This document shows positions 8,346 through 16,281 of a stretch of 64,000 nucleotides of DNA, piece by piece (the stretch's first letter is position 1; every line of letters starts with the position of its first letter). The position numbers and the translations under genes were made by a program. The DNA comes from Caballeronia sordidicola (GTDB lineage: Bacteria; Pseudomonadota; Gammaproteobacteria; Burkholderiales; Burkholderiaceae), in NCBI RefSeq assembly GCF_002220365.1, contig NZ_MTHB01000126.1, positions 62,001-126,000 of the forward strand, given 5' to 3'. The notes beneath the pieces were generated by a model. The model worked only from the letters and a program-made list of their open reading frames with translations, ran no database searches and had not been told where the DNA came from.

Positions 8346-8361
8346 CCACAAAATATTGGGT
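8346..8361. promoter_or_regulatory. NrdR-box-like palindrome 1 upstream of nrdB
   Basis: CCACAAAATATTGGGT matches 13 of 16 positions of the known NrdR consensus acaCwAtATaTwGtgt. NrdR is the ATP-cone repressor of ribonucleotide reductase genes. A second, weaker match starts exactly 31 bp away, the spacing typical of cooperative NrdR sites. Confidence 0.65.
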
Positions 8362-8376
8362 CTTTTGCTCTCGTGA

Positions 8377-8392
8377 CGACTACCTATAGTAC
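8377..8392. promoter_or_regulatory. NrdR-box-like palindrome 2 upstream of nrdB
   Basis: CGACTACCTATAGTAC matches about 10 of 16 consensus positions, mainly the core C-w-A and T-a-T-w-G-t. It begins 31 bp after box 1. Weak alone, it is supported by the spacing, which equals that of the nrdA pair. Confidence 0.5.
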
Positions 8393-8498
8393 AAACGAAT
8401 ACGTCATGCAAGAACGGATTTCTCGCGTCAAAATGCGGCTGCGAGCTCACTCGACGAGCGCATGGATCACGCGGCACCAGCCGCTTGCACACGGCTTT

Positions 8499-8717
8499 TC
8501 AACCTCGCTTGTCGCGCAGCGGCGTGAGTAGTTCGCGCAAGTTGTTGTGATCGATTTCGTGCATCAGCGCGAGCAGCCGGCCGAGTTGTCCTGCAGGAAA
8601 ACCCTCACGTGCGAACCACGCGAGATAGTGGCCGGGCAGGTCCGCGATCACGCGGTCCTTGTACTTTCCATAAGGCATCTTCTGGGTGACAAGACGCTGC
8701 AAATCTTCCGGGTCCAT
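8499..8717 (-). CDS. DUF3820 family protein
   Basis: This 72-residue protein starts MDPEDLQRLVTQKMPYGKYK and contains the DUF3820 signature MPYGKYKDRVIADLPGHYL followed by WFAREGFPAGQLGRLL. Small proteins of this family are conserved in proteobacteria and have been called putative quorum-sensing-regulated factors; the biochemical role is unknown. A strong GAGGAG Shine-Dalgarno precedes the ATG at 8717. It sits upstream of the nrdB leader on the same strand and shares a divergent intergenic region with the MFS gene at 8865. Confidence 0.9.
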   Translation of the reverse strand: MDPEDLQRLVTQKMPYGKYKDRVIADLPGHYLAWFAREGFPAGQLGRLLALMHEIDHNNLRELLTPLRDKRG

Positions 8718-8864
8718 CGTCGTTCTCCTCGGGTTTTATCGTCGCCGAATGTCTGTCCAGCGTCGCTCAAGTGTCGCTCATCACGGCACTTCGCGATGTC
8801 GCTGTCGTGATATCGATGCCATAATCCCAGCTTCCCGCCGCGAAGAGATCCCCTTCCGTTCTCC

Positions 8865-10262
8865 ATGTCGCTAGCCATCAAAGCTTTCGTTGCCCCTCTC
8901 ATCGTCGCCTGCGCGATGTTCATGGAAAGCGTCGATGCCAACGTCATCGTCACCGCGATCCCCGAAATGGCCAGAGCTTTTGGCCGCGATCCCGTCACGT
9001 TGAAGATCGCCGTCACCAGTTACGTGCTCGGCCTCGGGGTCTTCATCCCGATCTGCGGCTGGGTCGCCGACCGCTTCGGCGCGCGCACGATCTTCCGTCT
9101 CGCTATCGGCATCTTTGTCGCCGGCTCCCTCCTCTGCGCGGCGTCCACCTCGCTCATCCCGTTCACGCTCGCGCGCTTCGTCCAGGGCGTAGGCGGCGCG
9201 ATGATGGTGCCGGTCGGCCGGATCATCATCTTCCGCTCGGTACGCCGCTCCGAATTCATCCGCGCGATGAACTACCTCTCGCTGCCGGCCATGTTCGGCC
9301 CCGCCGTCGGGCCGCTGCTCGGCGGGTTCATCACCACCTACCTGCACTGGCGCCTGATCTTCTTCATCAACATCCCGATCGGCATCCTTGGTATCTACCT
9401 GACCAATCGTTACATTGGGAACGCGCGCGAGCCGCATCCCGGACCGCTCGACTGGTTCGGTTTCTTTTTATCGGCGAGCGGCGGCACGCTGTTTCTGCTC
9501 GGGCTCTCGCTGATCGGCGGCGAGTTGGTCTCCAATCGCACAGCCGCAAGCATGGCGCTCGCCGGCGTGGCCTTCTTCATCGTCTATTTGCTGCACTCGC
9601 GACGCGTAAAACTGCCGCTCCTCGATCTGCGCTTCCTGCGCGTGCCGACTTTCCAGGCGAGCGTCGTGGGCGGGTCGCTGTTTCGCATCGGCTTGGGCGC
9701 GGTGCCCTTCCTGCTCCCGCTCGCGATGCAGGAAGGCCTCGGCATGAGCGCCTTCAAGTCAGGCTCGATCACCTGCGCGTCGGCGTTCGGCGGCATGTTC
9801 ATGCGCTCGCTCGCGTCGCGCGTGCTGCACCGGTTCGGCTTCCGGCAGACGCTGATGGTCAACGCGGCGCTGTCGGGCATCGCGATCGCCGCCTGCGGCA
9901 TGTTCTATCCGGGTACGCCGACGTGGGTCATCTGGGCCGTCGTGCTGCTCGGCGGCTTTTTCCCGGCGTTGCAATTCACGAGCCTTAACTCGCTGACGTA
10001 TGCCGAGATCGAAAGCCGCGATGTGGGCCGCGCGACGAGTCTCGGGAGTTTTATCCAGCAGGTGTCGCTCGGGTTAGGCGTGACAGTCGGCGGAATCGCG
10101 CTGCAGATTTCGCATGACCTGCAAGGGCATCCGCAGATCGTCTGGTCGGATTTCTGGCCGGCGTTCGTGGTCGTCGGATTGTTTTCGTTTCTTTCGATTC
10201 CGATTACCGCGAAGTTGGCACGGAACGCGGGGCATGAGATATCGAGAGGAACGCGGGGTTGA
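8865..10262 (+). CDS. MFS multidrug exporter, DHA2-type
   Basis: The 465-residue multi-span membrane protein starts MSLAIKAFVAPLIVACAMFM, followed by ESVDANVIVTAIPEMA, typical of DHA2 drug:H+ antiporters. It contains the motif-A loop GWVADRFGARTIF and motif C GPAVGPLLGGFITTYLHWR. It probably exports small toxic compounds. There is no clear Shine-Dalgarno before ATG 8865; a CATAAT -10-like element lies about 40 bases upstream. Its position between nrdB and nrdA, in opposite orientation, suggests insertion into a formerly contiguous nrd locus. Confidence 0.9.
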   Translation: MSLAIKAFVAPLIVACAMFMESVDANVIVTAIPEMARAFGRDPVTLKIAVTSYVLGLGVFIPICGWVADRFGARTIFRLAIGIFVAGSLLCAASTSLIPFTLARFVQGVGGAMMVPVGRIIIFRSVRRSEFIRAMNYLSLPAMFGPAVGPLLGGFITTYLHWRLIFFINIPIGILGIYLTNRYIGNAREPHPGPLDWFGFFLSASGGTLFLLGLSLIGGELVSNRTAASMALAGVAFFIVYLLHSRRVKLPLLDLRFLRVPTFQASVVGGSLFRIGLGAVPFLLPLAMQEGLGMSAFKSGSITCASAFGGMFMRSLASRVLHRFGFRQTLMVNAALSGIAIAACGMFYPGTPTWVIWAVVLLGGFFPALQFTSLNSLTYAEIESRDVGRATSLGSFIQQVSLGLGVTVGGIALQISHDLQGHPQIVWSDFWPAFVVVGLFSFLSIPITAKLARNAGHEISRGTRG

Positions 10263-10505
10263 CGCGGATGCGCGGCACCTCGGAACGGCAATGACAAAGC
10301 ATAGTGGAACGCCGTCTCCGAATCCGCCTGCCCAAGCCGATTGCGGAAAGGGCAGCCGCTTCTGGACCGCGACTCAAGTTTGAAACGCTGCTGCTACCGG
10401 AACCTAGCGAGCACAAATAGAAAAGGCCGGTTCCGAACCCGCCGCCCCTTCCGTTGTGGAAAGAACAGCTGCCTCGTACCGGCCCCGACTCTCAAACCCT
10501 ACTCG

Positions 10506-10536
10506 GGCGCCAGGCCGATTGCATCGGCCTGGCGCC
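10506..10536 (-). terminator. Strong hairpin just downstream of nrdA
   Basis: Arms GGCGCCAGGCCGAT (10506-10519) and ATCGGCCTGGCGCC (10523-10536) form a perfect 14-bp stem with a 3-base loop. It begins 10 bases after the nrdA stop on the minus strand. The bases that follow are not U-rich, so it may act with Rho or protect the mRNA end. Confidence 0.65.
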
Positions 10537-10545
10537 TTCTGCCTC

Positions 10546-13500
10546 TTACTGGCAAGCCTCGCACTCGTCGAACCCGGCATCGCCCGGACGCATCATGCAA
10601 ACCGGGCCATCGGCCTCTGCTTCGGCCACAGCAGCAATTGCCGGTGCCGCAACCGCAGCGGCGTTGAAACCACCCGTCGACGACCCATGCGAACCCTGCG
10701 AACCAAAACCGTTGCCGTTCGCGCCTGAAGCACCGCCCTCGCCGTTCCCCGAGTTACCCGTTGGCACCGAATTCAGCTGACCGTGAGCGACCGTCGACTT
10801 CTCGACGTGCGTTGCGGCCATCGTGCGGAGGTAATACGTGGTCTTCAGACCGCGCAGCCACGCCAGCTTGTACACCTCGTCGAGCTTCTTGCCCGACGCG
10901 CCGCCCATATAGATGTTCAGCGATTGCGCCTGATCGATCCACTTCTGACGGCGCGATGCGGCTTCCACCACCCAGGTCGCGTCCAGTTCGAACGCCGTTG
11001 CGTAGATTGCCCGCAGGTCGGCCGGAACCCGGTCGATACGCGACAACGTGCCGTCGAAGTACTTCAGGTCCGAGACCATCACTTCGTCCCACAGGCCGCG
11101 TTCCTTCAGGTCACGCACCAGGTAATCGTTCACGACCGTGAATTCACCCGACAGATTCGACTTCACGTACAAATTCTGGAACGTCGGCTCGATACACGCC
11201 GACACGCCGATGATGTTCGAAATGGTAGCGGTCGGAGCGATCGCCACGCAGTTCGAGTTGCGCATGCCGTAGTTGGCGATCCGCGAACGCAGCTCGGTCC
11301 AGTCCATCGACGCGCTGTCGTCCACTTCCACGTAACCACCGCGCGCTTCGGCCAGCAGCTTCAGCGAATCCTGCGGAAGAATGCCGCGATCCCACAGCGA
11401 GCCGCGATAGCTCGAGTAACGGCCGCGCTCTTGCGCCAGTTCCGTCGATGCGTAGTAAGCGTAATAGCAGACCGCTTCCATCGAGGTATCGGCGAAAGCG
11501 ACCGCTTCCTTCGACGCATACGGCGTGCGCAGCAGGTGCAGGCAGTCCTGGAAGCCCATGATGCCCATACCGACCGGACGATGCTTCAGGTTCGAATTGC
11601 GCGCCTTGGCCACCGCGTAGTAATTGATGTCGATCACGTTGTCGAGCATGCGCATGGCGACGCTGATCGTGCGCTTGAGCTTGTCGTGATCGAGCGCGAG
11701 CGTGCCGTCGGCTTGCGTCTTCATGTGCGCGACCAGGTTCACCGAGCCAAGATTACAAACGGCGATTTCGGTGTCGCTGGTGTTCAGCGTGATTTCCGTG
11801 CACAGGTTCGACGAGTGGACAACGCCCACGTGCTGCTGCGGCGAACGGATGTTGCACGGATCCTTGAACGTGATCCACGGGTGACCCGTTTCGAACAGCA
11901 TGCCCAGCATCTTGCGCCACAGTTGCGCGGCAGGAACCTTCTTGAACAGCTTGATCTCGCCGCGTGCTGCCTTCTCTTCATACGCAACGTACGCTTTTTC
12001 GAACGGTGCGCCGAACAGGTCGTGCAGGTCCGGGCAGGTTGCCGGCGAGAACAGCGTCCAGTCGCCGTTTTCGTGGACGCGCTTCATGAACAGATCGGGA
12101 ATCCAGTTCGCCGTGTTCATGTCGTGCGTGCGGCGACGGTCGTCACCGGTGTTTTTACGCAGCTCCAGGAATTCTTCGATATCCAGATGCCACGTTTCCA
12201 GATACGCGCATACCGCGCCCTTGCGCTTGCCGCCCTGGTTCACCGCAACAGCCGTGTCGTTCACGACTTTCAGGAACGGCACCACGCCTTGCGACTTGCC
12301 GTTCGTGCCCTTGATGTGCGAACCGAGCGCGCGCACGCGCGTCCAGTCGTTGCCCAGGCCACCGGCAAACTTTGACAGCAGCGCGTTTTCCTTCAGCGCT
12401 TCGTAGATGCCGTCGAGGTCGTCGGCAACCGTCGTCAGGTAGCACGACGACAATTGCGAACGGCGCGTACCGGAGTTGAACAGCGTGGGGGTCGACGACA
12501 TGAAGTCGAAGCTCGACAACACGTTGTAGAACTCGATCGCCCGCGCTTCGCGGTCGATTTCGTTCAGCGCCAAGCCCATTGCAACGCGCATGAAGAACGC
12601 CTGCGGCAGTTCGATACGCTTGGTTTCGTTGTGCAGGAAGTAACGGTCATACAGCGTCTGCAGGCCGAGATAGCCGAATTGCAGATCGCGATCGGCGTCG
12701 AGCGCGGCGCCCAGGCGCTTCAAGTCGTACTGCTGGAGCCTTTCGTCGAGCAGTTCCGCTTCCACGCCCTGCTTGATGAACAGCGGGAAGTATTCAGCGT
12801 AGCGCGTGGCCATTTCGCCTTGCGAGACGTCTTCTTCCAGGATTTCGCGACGGATGGTGTGCAGCAAGATGCGCGCGGTGACCTGGCTGTACGCCGGGTC
12901 TTTTTCAATCATGGTGCGCGCGGCGAGAATGGCGGAGTCATAGACTTGCGCCATCGGCACGCCGTCGTACAGGTTCTTCACCGTTTCCGCGACGATCGGG
13001 TCGGCGTTCACTTCGCTACCGAGATTCGCGCACGCTTCGTTGATGCGCGCCTTCAACGCGTCCAGATCCAGCGGATGCGACACGCCGTTGTCGATCACGT
13101 TGATGCCAAGCGCATTCGCGCGCGTTTCCGGCGCGTGGGCGCGTTCCTGCGAGCGCTTCTCGCGATACAGCACGTACGCGCGAGCAACGTTGTGCTCGCC
13201 GCCGCGCATCAGCGCGAGTTCGACCTGATCCTGGATATCTTCGATATGGAACGTACCGCCGTTCGGACGGCTGCGAACCAGCGCCCGGATAACGCTTTGC
13301 GTCAGTTGTTCAACCAGCTCGCGCACGCGCGCCGAGCCTGCGCCCTGGCCGCCGTTCACGGCCAGAAACGCCTTCGTCACTGCGATGGAGATCTTCGACG
13401 GCTCGAACGACACCACGGTCCCGTTGCGGCGGATGACTTTGTAGTCGGCCAGTGTTGCGTCCGGCGCGAGCGCGCTGGCGCTCGGCTGACTCTGTGCGCC

Positions 13501-13557
13501 GATGGGCCGCACGGAGGCGCCCTCGTAGGAGGTCGTGGCGTTGTCGGTGGTTTGCAT
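10546..13557 (-). CDS. nrdA: Ribonucleotide reductase class I alpha subunit NrdA
   Basis: This catalytic subunit reduces ribonucleoside diphosphates together with NrdB. I place the start at ATG 13557, 8 bases after GGAG, giving 1003 residues; an upstream in-frame ATG at 13665 adds 36 non-conserved residues. An N-terminal ATP-cone for allosteric control covers about residues 38-135 (YKVIRRNGTVVSFEPSKI). The catalytic thiyl cysteine is C586 in SSNLCTEITL. Other redox cysteines lie in SSCYLTTVADD and AVCNLGSVNL. The chain ends in the swinging-arm CEAC motif (C999, C1002), preceded by a long Gly/Ser/Ala-rich flexible tail. NrdR-box-like sites lie upstream. Confidence 0.97.
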   Translation of the reverse strand: MQTTDNATTSYEGASVRPIGAQSQPSASALAPDATLADYKVIRRNGTVVSFEPSKISIAVTKAFLAVNGGQGAGSARVRELVEQLTQSVIRALVRSRPNGGTFHIEDIQDQVELALMRGGEHNVARAYVLYREKRSQERAHAPETRANALGINVIDNGVSHPLDLDALKARINEACANLGSEVNADPIVAETVKNLYDGVPMAQVYDSAILAARTMIEKDPAYSQVTARILLHTIRREILEEDVSQGEMATRYAEYFPLFIKQGVEAELLDERLQQYDLKRLGAALDADRDLQFGYLGLQTLYDRYFLHNETKRIELPQAFFMRVAMGLALNEIDREARAIEFYNVLSSFDFMSSTPTLFNSGTRRSQLSSCYLTTVADDLDGIYEALKENALLSKFAGGLGNDWTRVRALGSHIKGTNGKSQGVVPFLKVVNDTAVAVNQGGKRKGAVCAYLETWHLDIEEFLELRKNTGDDRRRTHDMNTANWIPDLFMKRVHENGDWTLFSPATCPDLHDLFGAPFEKAYVAYEEKAARGEIKLFKKVPAAQLWRKMLGMLFETGHPWITFKDPCNIRSPQQHVGVVHSSNLCTEITLNTSDTEIAVCNLGSVNLVAHMKTQADGTLALDHDKLKRTISVAMRMLDNVIDINYYAVAKARNSNLKHRPVGMGIMGFQDCLHLLRTPYASKEAVAFADTSMEAVCYYAYYASTELAQERGRYSSYRGSLWDRGILPQDSLKLLAEARGGYVEVDDSASMDWTELRSRIANYGMRNSNCVAIAPTATISNIIGVSACIEPTFQNLYVKSNLSGEFTVVNDYLVRDLKERGLWDEVMVSDLKYFDGTLSRIDRVPADLRAIYATAFELDATWVVEAASRRQKWIDQAQSLNIYMGGASGKKLDEVYKLAWLRGLKTTYYLRTMAATHVEKSTVAHGQLNSVPTGNSGNGEGGASGANGNGFGSQGSHGSSTGGFNAAAVAAPAIAAVAEAEADGPVCMMRPGDAGFDECEACQ

Positions 13558-13927
13558 GTGCAAATCTCCAGGTGTTCGATGGTGCGGAACGTCCGCGGAT
13601 TGAGATGCGTGCCGCGCGCGGTGGCTGCTTGTTGATGCTTTGTTGCTGCTCACTGCTTTTGCCAATCGCGCACGACGATGAAATTGAAAAAGACTTATTC
13701 GGGAAAATTGCCGGTGCCGTTCTTGCGCTCAGTCCCCTGGTTTTTCCTTGGGGCCGATGCGCTTCATACCGACGAAGACAACCTCTCTCGCTACGCCTGT
13801 TTGCCTCGGTCTTTCACACTGAATGCCGACGTTTTTTACGCGACAAATCAGTTGCTTATCCGGTGTTTTCTTCTATGGCCGGACAAGCATGCGGCGCCGG
13901 CTCTACGAGCGGGGCGCCGCCTCGACA

Positions 13928-13943
13928 ACACAACATATAGTGC
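13928..13943. promoter_or_regulatory. NrdR-box-like palindrome 1 upstream of nrdA
   Basis: ACACAACATATAGTGC matches 14 of 16 positions of the NrdR consensus acaCwAtATaTwGtgt. It lies just downstream of the predicted transcription start, where repressor binding would block initiation. Confidence 0.75.
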
Positions 13944-13958
13944 GAATTGCGTCTCTGA

Positions 13959-13974
13959 GCACCAAGTATAGTGA
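13959..13974. promoter_or_regulatory. NrdR-box-like palindrome 2 upstream of nrdA
   Basis: GCACCAAGTATAGTGA matches 11 of 16 consensus positions. It starts exactly 31 bp from box 1 and overlaps the TATACT -10 element of the predicted nrdA promoter. Confidence 0.65.
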
Positions 13975-13992
13975 CATTCCGCACAGTCTCAA
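13965..13992 (-). promoter_or_regulatory. Predicted sigma-70 promoter of nrdA
   Basis: On the minus strand TTGAGA (13992-13987), a 16-base spacer and TATACT (13970-13965) each match 5 of 6 consensus bases. The start site would fall near 13958, giving a leader of about 400 bases. The NrdR-like boxes overlap the -10 and the start region. Confidence 0.7.
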
Positions 13993-14247
13993 AAACTTTT
14001 ATTTGCTGAAGAATAGCCTTCAGAGGCTTGACTTTTGAAATGCCAAAGTCGGATAAGGGAATGCGCGCTCGCATGCGGCGAATGCACGCAAACGCGCTGC
14101 AATGCAAGATAAAAGCGCTTCCGGTCCGTTTTGAGCGGCGAGGCAAGGCTGGGGCGGTGGTCCGGCGGCGATCGGAAGACTGGTGTGTCGCCGCGGCTCA
14201 GTGATTCACGCGGCATCGCACTCGATCACGCGTGAACGAGCAGCGGA

Positions 14248-14832
14248 TCAAACGTCGCCGAGATAGGGAAAGTACTGAAGCGGGAGTTGTGTATCGCGCT
14301 GCAATCGCGGCCACTCGAAGTACGGACCAGGATCGGTTTTACGGCCCGGCGCGATGTCCGAATGCCCCGCGAGCGCTTCGATCGGATAGCGCCGGGTGAG
14401 CGCCCGGACGACATCGTTGAGCGACGCGTATTGCGCGTCCTCGAACGCGCATCGATCGCTGCCTTCCAGTTCGATACCCACCGAGAAGTCGTTGCAGCGC
14501 TCACGTCCGAGAAAGCTCGAGACGCCTGCGTGCCACGCGCGTTCGTTGCACGAAACGTACTGCTCGATGCGGCCATCGCGATGAATCACGAAATGCGAGG
14601 AGACCCGCATGCCGCGCAAGTGGTCATAGTACGGATGAGCGTCGTGATCGAGACGGTTCTGGAAGAACTCGGCGATGGCGCTGCCACCGAACTCATCGGG
14701 TGGCAAGCTGATGTTATGAACAACAATGAGCGTGGGCTCAATGCCACCCGGACGCGCTTCGAAGTTCGGAGACGGCAGCCGATGCGCGGCCGTGTACCAG
14801 CCGTCGGCATCGATCAACGCTGTCACGCTCAT
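14248..14832 (-). CDS. ampD: 1,6-anhydro-N-acetylmuramyl-L-alanine amidase AmpD
   Basis: This 194-residue cytoplasmic zinc amidase removes the peptide from anhydromuropeptides during cell-wall recycling and indirectly controls AmpC-type beta-lactamase induction. Zinc ligands fit H39 (LIVVHNIS), H157 and D167 (AGHSDIAPGRKTDPGP). The domain is of the amidase-2 type. The start MSVTALIDADGW at 14832 overlaps the stop of the upstream PP0621-type gene as ATGA, so translation is probably coupled. A longer reading to 14886 would run further into that gene and is not conserved-looking. Confidence 0.95.
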   Translation of the reverse strand: MSVTALIDADGWYTAAHRLPSPNFEARPGGIEPTLIVVHNISLPPDEFGGSAIAEFFQNRLDHDAHPYYDHLRGMRVSSHFVIHRDGRIEQYVSCNERAWHAGVSSFLGRERCNDFSVGIELEGSDRCAFEDAQYASLNDVVRALTRRYPIEALAGHSDIAPGRKTDPGPYFEWPRLQRDTQLPLQYFPYLGDV

Positions 14833-15131
14833 CGAGCGTCGCGGCCTGTGGGATGAGCGGCATAGCGCTGGGCGTGATCGGAGCAACAGAAGCGATGCCC
14901 GGCCACGACAATTGCCTCGCCGCTAGGCGTATGCACGCCGCATTCCGCGCAGCGCACCAGAGGATCGGGGAGTTGAGGCACGCCGCCGGAAGCCGATGGG
15001 CCATGAGAGGCGCGCGTCGCCCCTGCACCGCCGCCCGTTTGCGGGCCCGCGCCGGCTTGGGCGCGCTTGAGCTTCTTGAACAGCCATTGGCTTGCAAAGA
15101 ACACAAATATCAGCAGGAGAAGTTGGCGCAT
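14829..15131 (-). CDS. PP0621-family membrane-anchored zinc-finger protein
   Basis: This 100-residue protein has an N-terminal membrane helix (MRQLLLLIFVFFASQWLFKK), a Gly/Ser-rich linker and a C-terminal zinc-binding module. The module is CAECG near residues 61-65, then HRFCCSDHAQRY about 20 residues later. This is the architecture of PP0621-type proteins commonly found upstream of ampD. Its function is not established. It lies in a tandem with the ypjD-like gene (51-bp gap) and overlaps ampD by four bases. Confidence 0.82.
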   Translation of the reverse strand: MRQLLLLIFVFFASQWLFKKLKRAQAGAGPQTGGGAGATRASHGPSASGGVPQLPDPLVRCAECGVHTPSGEAIVVAGHRFCCSDHAQRYAAHPTGRDAR

Positions 15132-15182
15132 GATCTTACTAATAGTAGAGGCAATAAAAGCCCGAGGATTCGGCTGATCGCA

Positions 15183-16142
15183 TCAAACGACCGCGCGATG
15201 CAGCAGCACTTCGAACACGAAGCGGCTGCCCACATAAGCGAGCAGCAACGCGACGAACGAAGCGAGCACCCAGCGCAACGCGGCGCGGCCGCGCCAGCCC
15301 GACACACGGCGAGCGGTCAGCAGCGCGCCGAACATCAGCCACGACAAAATGGCGAATACGGTCTTGTGATCGAGTTTGAACGCCTTGTCGACGAGTTGCT
15401 CGTTGAACGCGACACCCGATATGAGCGTGAGCGTCAGCAAAACGAAGCCCGCCGAAATCAGGCGGAACAACAATTTTTCCAGCGTGAGCAACGGCGGCAA
15501 GGTGTCGAGCCAGCTCGACACCCAGCTATTCGATGTATGCCGCGTGGCGGTCCCGCGCATGTTCTGCAGGCGCTTTTCCACCATCAGCATCAGGATCGCG
15601 TGAAGTGCGGCAATCGCGAACAGCCCGTAAGCAATATTCGCAATCAGGAAATGCAGCTTGAACATGGGCGCGGCGGCATACGGCAGAACACGCACGCCGC
15701 CGAAAATCAGCGGCATCACCGAGGCCATGCACGCAAGCGGCAGCACGAGCAGCCGCAAACCGTCGAGCGGGAAGAAAAAGCTTTCTATCCAGTAGATGCC
15801 CGCACCCAGCCAGAACATGGCTGAAAGCGCGAAGGCGAAGCCGAACACCATCGCGTTCTGCGGAAAGATGGTGGTGTGCAACAAGACGCCATGCACGAGC
15901 AATGCGACGCCGAGCAACGCGCGCCCCATCGTACTCATGCCCGACGCCTTCGATGCCCGGCCGCTCCGCATGGAGTCGGCCATGCCGGAGTTCATTCCGC
16001 CAGGCATGCCGCCGGCCAGGCGGCCGCCCGCCGGCATGCCCGCCAACGCCGGCTCGACAGCCGTGTTGCGATGCGCGCGCCAGCCGGCTACGGCAAGTCC
16101 GCCGTAGAGAAGCGCAGTGAGGGCATACAGTACAATATCCAT
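15183..16142 (-). CDS. YpjD/CcsA-like cytochrome c assembly-type membrane protein
   Basis: The 319-residue multi-span protein resembles the CcsA/HemX/YpjD family, next to ffh as in many proteobacteria. The conserved core includes MFWLGAGIYWIESFFFPLDG, FKLHFLIANIAYGLFAIAAL and LDHKTVFAILSWLMFGAL, whose histidines could bind haem. Between the first helix (about 1-20) and the second (about 72-90) lies an odd Met/Gly-rich insert with MPAGG, GGMPGGMNSGM and SGMSTMGR motifs. It is transcribed away from ffh. A role in haem/cytochrome handling is inferred from the family. Confidence 0.85.
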   Translation of the reverse strand: MDIVLYALTALLYGGLAVAGWRAHRNTAVEPALAGMPAGGRLAGGMPGGMNSGMADSMRSGRASKASGMSTMGRALLGVALLVHGVLLHTTIFPQNAMVFGFAFALSAMFWLGAGIYWIESFFFPLDGLRLLVLPLACMASVMPLIFGGVRVLPYAAAPMFKLHFLIANIAYGLFAIAALHAILMLMVEKRLQNMRGTATRHTSNSWVSSWLDTLPPLLTLEKLLFRLISAGFVLLTLTLISGVAFNEQLVDKAFKLDHKTVFAILSWLMFGALLTARRVSGWRGRAALRWVLASFVALLLAYVGSRFVFEVLLHRAVV

Positions 16143-16281
16143 GTTCGAAGTTTACACCAGGCCCTGAAGCCACGACGTCTTCCCCCTCTTGCCAGGTCGT
16201 CTTGAAGCAAGAGCCGTCAGGACGCCGTTACCCCGTTACTTATTGTTATCCGGCAACCGGCCGCACTCTCCACACGCTCCC

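Larger units (their letters stand above)
7725..8498 (-). other. Long leader / intergenic region upstream of nrdB
   Basis: This 774-base stretch has no protein-like frame. It includes the NrdR-box-like pair at 8346-8361 and 8377-8392, and a threefold 11-base repeat at 8240-8271. Possible minus-strand promoter elements are TTGCGA (8337-8332), 16-base spacer, TACACT (8315-8310), or a TACTAT -10 overlapping the second box. Either would leave an nrdB leader of about 580-650 bases. Confidence 0.55.
13558..14247. other. Region upstream of nrdA and downstream of ampD
   Basis: This 690-base stretch has no convincing gene. It contains the nrdA leader (about 400 bases from the predicted start site near 13958), the nrdA promoter and the two NrdR-box-like sites. 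Nothing recognisable was found from about 14040 to 14247 beyond ordinary GC-rich sequence. Confidence 0.6.

Noticed and set aside
8154..8531. 125-codon frame in the nrdB leader
   Set aside because: It covers the NrdR-like boxes and a tandem repeat, has no Shine-Dalgarno and no domain-like sequence.
12454..13635. 393-codon open frame antisense to nrdA
   Set aside because: It mirrors a confidently identified gene. It is rich in Arg/His/Ala and lacks any domain pattern, as expected for GC-rich antisense frames.
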